Notes under the pieces: model-generated
Seen by the model: the letters and a program-made list of their open reading frames with translations, nothing else
Told to the model about the DNA's origin: nothing
Databases searched by the model: none
Position numbers and translations under genes: made by a program
Part shown: positions 36,479-45,010 of the stretch, one piece after another
Layout: every line of letters starts with the position of its first letter
Numbering within the stretch: position 1 is the first letter of the stretch
Source of the DNA: Tamarix chinensis
Taxonomy: Eukaryota; Streptophyta; Magnoliopsida; Caryophyllales; Tamaricaceae
Assembly (NCBI GenBank): GCA_030549775.1
Contig: CM060180.1
Coordinates: forward strand, 32,461,090-32,525,089
Reading direction: 5' to 3'
DNA length: 64,000 bases

Positions 36479-36676
36479 TGGCGGTAACATTTCCAGAATT
36501 CACAAGTTTTAAGTGATTCTATTTTTATTTGCTTGCGCTTTAAGAAAAAAAAAATTAGTGAATTTTGGGGTGTTACATTTGTATTCAAATTACAATTCAC
36601 ATTTGTATTAAAATTGTATATGAATTTTATGGTATTCTCAATTCAACTGAAGAACTAATGGAAATCAACCTAGAGA

Positions 36677-37122
36677 TAGGGATGGAAATGGGTCGGGTCC
36701 AGCCAGACCCAGACCCTGACCCATTTATATTACCTAGATCTAGATCCGACTCAGACCTGTCGAATCTTAAAAGTTCAGACCTAGACCCAGATCCATCGGG
36801 TCTAGCGGGTAAATGGATCCTAAACAGGTCCTAAATGAGTCCAACTATTTTTGAAAAAAATAATTAATAATCTATGTAAATATAAATACATTTATGTTTT
36901 ATATTACTTAATATTTATTTTTTTAAAAAAAAAATACTCCAAGTGAAAAAAAAATATTAAAATAGTTATGTTAACTTTTCAAATGGTGTTTTAATGCTTT
37001 TAGAATACAATATTATACATATTGCTTATAAAGTAAATATACAAAAATAAAAAATAAAAAAATGAATAAGAAGATCAAATAAGATTACGACAATAATGAC
37101 AAATATAATATTATTATGTATT

Positions 37123-37176
<54 letters not shown>

Positions 37177-37355
37177 CTAAACGGGTATGGCGGGTCGAGT
37201 CTGGTCTCGAACTACCAAACCCAGACCCATTAAGATATATATAGACGTAGACCCGACCCAGACATGTCGGGTCCAATAATCATGGACCCATACCCGCTAA
37301 AAATAAGGCTGGTCTAGCGGGTCTGGGTCGAGTCCGAGACCCATTACCATCCCTA
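36677..37355. mobile_element. Short non-autonomous hAT-type element (679 bp)
   Basis: The terminal inverted repeats are TAGGGATGGAAATGGGT at the left and, reverse-complemented, TAGGGATGGTAATGGGT at the right. The flanking octamers are CCTAGAGA (36669-36676) and CCAAGAGA (37356-37363), a duplication with one mismatch. TAGGGATGGCAATGGG ends with 8-bp duplications are a widespread plant hAT family. Subterminal GACCCGACCCAGACC-type words are repeated in both orientations. It carries no transposase. A (CA)n tract and (TA)n tract at about 37127-37178 lie inside. Confidence 0.88.
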
Positions 37356-37459
37356 CCAAGAGATGATTTGCAACAAAGAGTTACGATATCAATATGAGCA
37401 TGGAATTTCATTAGGTATATTTTCGTGTGTTGCATGTTTTTATTTATGTTCATCGCATA

Positions 37460-38500
37460 AGTTGCATAGGTTTTTTCATTAAACAAATATGTTCATTACA
37501 TTAATCGTTTTGGTTCAGGCAATAAAAGAGATATGTTCAACATCATAATGAACATGTGCGTGTGTCTCACTCTAACCATTTAGGTTCAGGCAGTAAAAGG
37601 TCTACGTACATATATTAATGAACATGTGTGTTCTTTTCTAATTATCGTGTTCATCATGTCAACTACTTAGTCTCATTCCATTAAGTAGTAAGGTTCATTA
37701 TGTTTATGTTCAACATCTTAATGAGAATGTGGCTTTGCATTTAATTGTTGGTTTGTTAACCTAAAAAATATGTTAATTGTCTAGGTTCATTCCATAAAAA
37801 AGTTAGTTTCATTACGTTAAATGTTTATGTTTAGCATATTAATGAACATGTTGGGCATTTATTTTTAGGTTAACATGTTAATTATGTCAATCACTTAGGT
37901 CCATTATGTTATTTTTTTTGGTTCATTATCTTAATCATATAGGCTCATTATGTTAATAGTTTATGTTCATTCCATAAAAGAGTTAAATTCATTACGTTAA
38001 ACTTTTATGTTCACCATATTAATGAACATGTTAGTCATTTAGGTTTAGGTTAACATGTTCACATAGTGCAAGGTTCAAGGTATACAATGGATAGGTTCAT
38101 AATATGTCAAGTTAGGATTATGAAGAAGAAACGATGAACACAAGAAACTTGCAATGAAAATCTCATGAAAATGATTAGGATCATAGCATAAATTTCCAAT
38201 TCCCAACACAAAACTATCAAGTTCATGATATATGATGCATAACAACATAGATTCATCCTATAAAGATATTAGGCTCACCAAATAAAGAAACGACCATATT
38301 CCAAATTTTAGACATATTGGTTCATTATAAAAAAAATGGGACAATTTATGATATACAACACATAGGTTCATCCTATATAGAGGCTAGGTTCAACAACAAA
38401 AAATACCCATATGTTAAACATCAAATCAATAGGTTCATCATACAAAAAAAAAATATGTTTATAATGCTTAAAGTTAAGGTTCATAACAAAGAAATACATT
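37460..38500 (+). repeat. Degenerate GGTTCATTATGTTAAT repeats with ~181-bp period
   Basis: Phrases such as GTTCATTCCATAAAA(A/G)AGTTA, TTCATTACGTTAAA and ATATTAATGAACATGTT recur throughout. The best pair is 37785-37880 and 37966-38061, about 95 bp very similar at a distance of 181 bp. The TTAATGAACATG phrase also contains short dyads. No coding capacity. The frame at 38317-38517 is part of the repeat. Confidence 0.6.
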
Positions 38501-38519
38501 GGATGAACACAAAGTAATC

Positions 38520-39581
38520 ATGTTATGTTTTAACATATTAGTTATTTCAAAACATGATGCATGAGTTGAATACTAAATGTTAATCACAAAGGGCTATAAT
38601 GAAGCAAAAAAAAATTGTGATCTATGAAGAAACTATATACATTCAGTTTGACAAAATGTACAAGGAAATTGGTTCCCTACAACCTATTTTTCTAAAATGA
38701 ATTATTTCAGTATCGTAAAGCCTAATTACAGTATATTTCATAAAAATTGCCTTGGACATTTGAGGCTTCTACAAGTTGGTTGCTTTTTTCATCTTTACTT
38801 AATTTGATTTTTGTGTTCTTAGGGTTTTAGTTTGTTTTTTGTCTCTCTATATATGAATCACTAGATTTTACAATGTTATATCTATAGCTAAGAAATGATT
38901 TAAATTCTTTTGTTAAGGTAGTAGTTGTTCTCATAAGTTTTCTCTTTTGAATCCCTTTTTTAGTGTGCACATTATATGTTATGAAATAGATATATTTATT
39001 GCTTTTTAACATGGTGATTGATTTTTTCATTACCACATTAGTCTGTGAGCACCTTGGAAGGTGCTTCTAGGTCTATGATATAAGAATTGGCACTCATCTT
39101 GTAGATATACTAGGGAGGATGTTGACCAAAGAGTGGGATGATATCATTCATGTACCTATTTTCCTCAGTCATATATCATGTGTGGAAGGAAAAAGGCCAA
39201 AGTAGTTTCAAAGGAAAGAGACATATGCCACAATAGATCATTCCAATTATTAATAGATAGATAACCATGAGGGTGGAAAGTATTTAGCATTGTAAATCAT
39301 ACAATGCACGGATGAATTTTGTTAGAATTCAATAGTATTCATTCTTTGTATATCTTGATTGTTGATGAACAGAAGGATGTTGTCATTATGATTCCTCTGG
39401 TAGTAATAATAAGTCATTTACTTTACTTACCACAAAAGATAGGTATGAAAATATTTAATTAAATTTAAAATTTGTTAGAACCTTATAATTTGCTAGTACG
39501 ACATGATTTGGGGGCATTGAACTAATAATCTTACTAAAATGTACAAACATGGTTTATTATTTATGAAGAAATATACATACA

Positions 39582-39613
<32 letters not shown>

Positions 39614-39886
39614 AAGTTAATTAATGATATTTACTCACATAGCATAGCAACTAAAAATATATAAATAACAAAAATTATAGACTTTAACAAAAATCCATCC
39701 ACTCAATGGAATAAGCATTTACTAGTGGCGTATATGCTCCAATTAGTATATGGCACAACCATATACACCATGCTCAGGGTGTATATAGTGATATTTAAGT
39801 AACTAAAGTGAAAAAATATTAGAATATTAATATTTATACAGTAGTTTTTGTGAGGTAACAATTGTGTAAATAAGATCAACTTCATA
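38520..39886. other. AT-rich spacer, no gene recognised
   Basis: No coding sequence was recognised. An (ACAT)n microsatellite lies at about 39571-39612. Short frames near 38827 and 39703 show no known motif. Confidence 0.45.
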
Positions 39887-40095
39887 TTTTACCATGATAT
39901 GCTTGATGTTTTACCACGATATGCTTCATTTTTTTTTACCATAGTATGCGTGATGTTTCAGCATGGTATGTTTGATGATTCACCATAATACACTTCATAT
40001 TGCACCATGGTATTCTTGATGTTTTATCATAGTATGTTTGATGCTTCACCACAATACATTTCATGTTCCACCATAGTATGCTTAATGTTTCACCA
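39887..40095 (+). repeat. 22-bp minisatellite, about nine copies
   Basis: Units of about 22 bp with consensus TTYACCAYRRTATGYTTSAT followed by GT, for example TTTACCACGATATGCTTCAT and TTCAGCATGGTATGTTTGAT. One unit is lengthened by a T run near 39931. The array ends exactly where sequence homologous to the C/T-rich zone of the LTR family begins, so it stands where the 5' end of unit F is missing. Confidence 0.8.
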
Positions 40096-40744
40096 CACCC
40101 TCCAACCACCATCCATCTCCTCCTTCACCTCCCACACTCAATAACCAAAACCAACACCTCCCACAATTCATACCCGAGCCACCTTTCTCCTCCTTCCATT
40201 TTTCCATTTCTATATGGCTCAAGTTGCATATGTAGCATGAGTTATGTAGTGTAATTTTGATATGTTTTGGATAATATTTAAGGTATAAGGGTAGTTTGGT
40301 AATTTTATATTTAATAAATATTTTTAATAAAAATAATTATTTTATTTATCTAATATTAATATGGTATTTGTGATATTATTTTTAGGTACAAAATTTTATT
40401 AACGGAGCATAAAAATCTTTAGTCGGTTCCCTGTAAAGTTTGTTATTGCTGGAAATCGGGTATTCTTTATACCCCACTAAAATATTTGGATATCGTATGT
40501 TAGTAGATTAGGGTTTTTGACATGTGATTTGTGTAGATATGATGTGTAATCCCATGATTATTAATGTTATCTTGGAAAATGGAAAAAGAATGCATGTTTT
40601 CTTGTGTAAGATGTTATGTGTGTGAAAGGATAATTGAAAAGGGGTATAACATTAGGAAGTGATGATGTATGGTAGGTGTATATAAAAGCTTAGGTTAAGT
40701 ATTTATGGACATTTATAGTAAAAATATTACTACTATTAGCCCTA

Positions 40745-41500
40745 GGGGCAATCTGGTCATTTAGACACATCATAATATTTAACCCTAATCGAGATGCCAA
40801 TTGTGTTATAAATATTATTAGGAATGAAGATAGGAGTTTGGTGTATCATAAACACATGATTTAGCATGAATATTAATATTTTAGGGTCTAGGGGTATTTT
40901 GGTAATTTATAATGTATGATGGTGATCATTCCAATAAATGTGCAGGCTAAGTGTTACATGGGGTTGAGAATGAGAGTAGGGGTTTGTGGTATTAGTAACA
41001 TATGTTTGGGCATGAATGTTGATAATATATGGCCTAGGGGCATTTTTGGTAATTTTAAAAATGCAATGGTGGTTATCCTAATAAATATGCATGATAAGTA
41101 ATAATTTGTGCTACCTATGAAAATAGGCGTTTGTGGTATTAGTAACCCATGTTTGTGCATGAATGTTGATATTATATGGCCTAATGGCATTTTGGTAATT
41201 TTGAAGGTGCAATGGTGGTTATCCTAATAAATATGCCGATAAGTAATAATTGGTGCTAAGTATAAAAATAGGGGTTCGTTGCATTAGTAACTCATGTTAG
41301 AGTATGAATATCAAATTATTATGGTCTAAGGGCTTTTGGTAATTTTACATGTACTATGATGAGAAGTATAATAAATATGTATGATAAATATTAATTGGTG
41401 TTGGATATGAGAAAAGGGGTTTATTGTCCTAGTATCATCTATTTCTTCATGGTTATCAATATTACATGATATAGGGATATTTTGGTAATTTTTCATGTAC
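40745..41500 (+). repeat. 146-bp tandem repeats in unit F
   Basis: The anchor TTTTGGTAATTTT recurs with GGT at 40753 (as GGTCATTT), 40901, 41048, 41194, 41338 and 41484: steps of 148, 147, 146, 144 and 146 bp. Between anchors the units share AATAAATATGCATGATAAGT, GGGGTTTGTGGTATTAGTAA and CATGAATGTTGATATTATATGG. C-inner has the same anchor at 146-bp steps. Confidence 0.85.
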
Positions 41501-42179
41501 TAGGGTGATTATTCTAATAAACATGTATGGGGTGAGTCGAACCCAAAGGAAGCTATGACCATGGGTAAGTAGAGAAGGAGTTGGTTTCTAAGAGTGGATA
41601 TGGGGGTTAATGATGACATGGTTGGGTAGCTTTGCACATTTGGGGAATTCATTGGAGTGCTAAGACATGAGAGGTTAAAAGGTGGAACTAGGATTTTGGT
41701 AGGTCAAAGCACGAAACCCTAGGAGTAGGTTATTATCATATGTGGAAAATGGGGTATTTAGTCTACACAAATTTAGGGGATGGATAATCATAGTAATATA
41801 TGCTTGGATGTGGAAAATTAGGGCTAAATAAGTAGTAGAGAAGAGGCTAGGCCAACTAGAGAAAACTAGGGTTTTGAGGAGTAACCCTAGAGGTCAATTG
41901 TTATCATATATAAGAAACTGGGAAAATAGGCTATGAATAATGATAAGAGAGGTTTCTAATGGCATTTTTGGGTTTGTTGAATAAATTAAGGACTCAAAGG
42001 AACATTAAAGGGTAAAGATGTACTCGAGATTATGAAATTAGGGTTTCTAAAGGAACAGGGTTGTCCCGAGGTGGTAGTACAGTAAGAGCCATACTTGAAT
42101 TGTGTATGTTTGTGTGTGGTAATTGGAACAGATAAGACACGAATCACTTAAAGTGGAAGATAACTTGAGTCAGGGCCTA

Positions 42180-42345
42180 TTTACCTTATTTACCGGTCCA
42201 CCTGTGAGAATAGTGGCAGGGAGCATGCTGCCCTGGGGTTGTACCTTGATGACTAGTCCATCGGTGAGAATAGTGGCTAAGAGAGTGCTGCCTTGGGGTT
42301 GTACCTTATTTATCGTTCCATCGGTGATAATTGTGGAGTCCCTGA
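42180..42345 (+). repeat. One triplet of the AATAGTGG module in unit F
   Basis: Three units: CCGGTCCACCTGTGAGAATAGTGG, TAGTCCATCGGTGAGAATAGTGG and CGTTCCATCGGTGATAATTGTGG, preceded by AATCACTTAAAGTGGAAGA at 42142-42160. This is half of the six-copy arrangement in A and E. Confidence 0.75.
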
Positions 42346-42401
42346 ACTCATATGGATATAAAATTCATGAGTTGACTAATTATTGCACTAATATCATGAG
42401 T

Positions 42402-42716
42402 CCAGATAATAATGAATGAATTGATATGATCTACATATGTGCATGACATTCTTGTTGTGGTGTTATTGAGAAGTTGTGGGTTGATTAAGTGAGTTGTGCC
42501 TCCTATTGAGAATGATGTCATTTTCTAACTATACTACAAAGAGAATCACTCAGATGTTCCAGATAATAATGAATGAACTGATATGATCTACTTATGTGCA
42601 TGACATTCTTGTTGTGGTGTAATTGAGAAGTTGTGGGTTGACTAAGTGAGTTGCGCCTCCTGTTGAGAATGATGTGGTTTTCTAACTATACTACAAAGAG
42701 CATCACTTGGATGTTC
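42402..42716 (+). repeat. 157-bp tandem duplication in unit F
   Basis: CCAGATAATAATGAATGAA begins copies at 42402 and 42559. The two copies are very similar through AACTATACTACAAAGAG to ATGTTCC, so this duplication is much younger than the 146-bp array. Confidence 0.88.
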
Positions 42717-42896
42717 CAACAATAAGTTTTTGTTATTTCTAAGTGAATGAGTATTGGTAGCATATGGTATTGATGCATGTGGCTATATAAATAATTATCG
42801 CATTTTGGTTAATATATGCATAATTTAATGTTCATGTGATTGATGTGATGCATCTAATGTGTTGCATGCAGGCACTGCATATTAGTCTTGTATAAT

Positions 42897-42976
42897 ATGT
42901 TACTCAATACCATTATATTGATGGGTTCATTTCTTCGGCCCCTGGTTATTCAATTGGCAGTGGCCTTTGCAGGTTA
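42897..42976 (+). other. Conserved LTR block II, copy F
   Basis: TATGTTACTCAATACC, GATGGGTTCATTTCTTCGG, CCCCTGGTTATTCAATTGGCA and GTGGCCTTTGCAGGTTAGC, in the order seen in A and C-inner. Confidence 0.55.
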
Positions 42977-43231
42977 GCTCACAAGCTCATTTTAAGGTTA
43001 TTTCTCGGGTTCAGAGCATAGGGTTATCCAAGATTTTGACCGGTGATTTGAATCGAGAGTTTTATATATTTTTCCCTTATAATATTTTATATTTTCCTTC
43101 CACTAACATTTTCATTATAACCACAGTTAGTGGGATTTGTTTTAAAGGTGAGTTAACCTTCCTAATTATTACGCTACTCTGATTTATAATTATATTCTTA
43201 AAATTTAAGTAAAATAACGTTTTAACGTTAG

Positions 43232-43277
43232 CACTTGGTATCAGAAAAGGTAGAGAAAACCGGTCTAGTACTAAGTA
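43232..43277 (+). other. Conserved LTR hairpin, copy F
   Basis: CACTTGGTAT (43232-43241) pairs with GTACTAAGTA (43268-43277) at 9 of 10 positions, two of them G-T, around a 26-nt loop containing AACCGGTCT, 91 bp from the end. Confidence 0.62.
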
Positions 43278-43368
43278 TAGTGACACCACCCCAAAATTTT
43301 ACTATATTAGCTTATGCTTGTAACTTTTAAAAAATAAAAGTTTAGTAGTAAATTTTGGGGGTGTTACA

Positions 43369-45010
43369 GATGATATTACTAAAGATCAGTTTAAGTCTTG
43401 TAGCTAAGACCATAGTAATGGCTTTGTAAGCCACATTACACAAGCCAATAGGTCGGAAATCCCATACCGTTGAAAGATAATCTAGTTTGGGAATAATTGA
43501 AATCAAAGTTTTATTCAATCTTTGATTAAAGGTGCCCAAGCTGAAAGCATTACTTACAAACTAATGTAAGTCACTACCAACGATCGCACAAAATTTTTGA
43601 AAAAAAATCGGACTGTCTCCATCAGGGTCGGAACTCTTAAAGGATCCCGTGGAGAAAATAGTTTCTTTTACCTCCTAGTGTGTGATTGGCAACATAAGCT
43701 TCATCTTCATGTCATCCTCCAAGTTCCCAAAAAGAGAAGGAAAATTGCTTAATTGAACTGAAGGTCTTGAAGAAGTGTATAAATGTTCAAAAACGCTCCT
43801 GACCATCTCCATCAAAGTCCTATAATCAAAAATCTAGTGACCTACATCATCCTTAAGAAAAGCATTAACATAATTTCTTTTTTTGATAATTTCAGCAAGG
43901 CAAAAAAACCGAGTGTTGCAATCTTGAAGATTAAGTGCATCCAGCCTAGCCTTTTGAAATAAAAAAGTCTTCTCCTGTGATAGGGTATCATTATACTCCT
44001 TGATTAACCTCTCCTCCAAGCATAGCAAGTTGTCATGGCTATTGGTATTCAAACACCGTTGGACCCCTTGTATTCTCGCTAGTAGTCATTTCTATCTAGC
44101 AAAGATATTACTGAAAGAAGGTTTATTCCAATTAAGCAAGTCATGAGTGCAATCAACCAAAGCAAGATCCATATCAATTCCTTTTTTCCACGCATTGCCA
44201 ACAACATTTTCAAGTCAAGGGTTAAGATGCCAAGCATGTTCAAATCTAAATCTCCTTCTAGAAATATGCATTCGATGATCCTCAAAACACGTCGACAAGA
44301 GAGGATGATGATCCGAATAAGTTCTGACCAAATGTTGAATGTGAGCTAATGGGAAAAGAGTATACCACTCATCAAAAGATACTACTCCATCGATACGAGA
44401 ACTGATTTTTCTACCCCCATCTTTGTCGTGCCAAGTAAATTTAGGCCCAGAGAAGCCAAGATCTTACAAACCACAATCATTGGGTCATTTATTAAAAAAC
44501 ATACATTGGTTAAACTGTCTAATGTTACCGCCCTTATGCTTCTTCAAATTACATATATAATTAAAGTCACCCCCTACCACCCACAGTAAAAACACTAAGT
44601 CTGTAATATTTTGTAAATCATACCATAGTTCATCTCTTACTCCAACATGAGGATAAGCATACATTGCTGTTAAAAGAAAATGTTGTCCTAATAACAAAGA
44701 AATGTATGAATAGATGACCTGAGAAGTGGCACCCAAAACATTAACCTGGATGAAATCCTCCTTCAATAGCATCCAAATACCCCCCAGCAAAGCCCAAAGC
44801 ATCAACTTTAACATTACCATCAAAATTGAGCTTTCTTATTACATCTTCTGTCTTATCTCCACTTATCTTAGTTTCCACAAGGATGGCCAAAATAGGCTTA
44901 TGCAGCTTCATTAATGAAGAAAAATGACAAAGGAAAGACTTATTTTTGGCACCTTTAACGTTCCAAGAGAGGAACTTACAACTTTCTTGGTTATTCATCA
45001 TCATAAAGAA
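43369..45010 (-). pseudogene. LINE-3 ORF2: endonuclease and start of reverse transcriptase
   Basis: On the minus strand the frame begins near 45000 with CKFLSWNVKGAKNKS and ILAILVETKI, the endonuclease start (WN..G, ET). WLLLGDFN-type sequence (VVGGDFNYICN) follows near 44560, then a linker with CFCLAEIIKKRNYVN-like sequence near 43870. The reverse transcriptase opens with LISIIPKL near 43500 and WDFRPIGLCNVAYKAI, then VLATRLKLIFSNII (43470-43375). At 43369 the frame is cut by the 3' end of LTR unit F. I do not find the remaining palm, thumb and tail anywhere to the left. Several frameshifts and stops are present. Confidence 0.82.

Larger units (their letters stand above)
31855..36577 (+). 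mobile_element. Solo-LTR-like unit E (4723 bp)
   Basis: The unit begins TGAAATGCCCCGAAAAATT and ends GAATTTTGGGGTGTTACA, flanked by an exact 5-bp duplication TTTGT (31850-31854 and 36578-36582). In order it holds an AT-rich start, a GC- and pyrimidine-rich tract (32281-33420) with GGGCC/GGCCC words, an ATT-rich zone (33450-34020), a GGGAGAATCTAATTTATG array (34490-34890), two triplets of the CCACCGGCTATAATAGTGG module (35540-35880), worn block II (36080-36170) and the hairpin (36433-36478). No gag-pol is present. Overlapping long frames on both strands of the pyrimidine tract are low-complexity and are not called as genes. Confidence 0.87.
40096..43368 (+). mobile_element. Solo-LTR-like unit F (5' end not found)
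   Basis: The unit ends GTAAATTTTGGGGGTGTTACA at 43368. From about 40200 it matches C-inner: GGCTCAAGTTGCATATGTAGCATGAGT against 13660-13690, then an AT-rich stretch with ATTATTTTTAGGTACAAAA. It has 146-bp repeats (40753-41490), one triplet of the AATAGTGG module (42180-42345), a 157-bp duplication (42402-42716), block II (42897-42976) and the hairpin (43232-43277). The first kilobase expected from C-inner is absent; the 22-bp minisatellite stands in its place. GATGA follows the 3' end, but no TG preceded by GATGA was found to the left. The right flank enters a minus-strand LINE. Confidence 0.75.

Noticed and set aside
39050..39250. Plus-strand reading GTHLVDILGRMLTKEWDD considered as a copia polymerase end
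   Set aside because: Only a few residues resemble the family and no RNase H motif or further domain follows.
4400..43368. Reading the TGTAACACCC...GGGTGTTACA units as DNA transposons because of their inverted termini
   Set aside because: Target duplications are 5 bp, ends are TG...CA, and no transposase or subterminal binding repeats are seen; LTR origin fits better. Not fully excluded.
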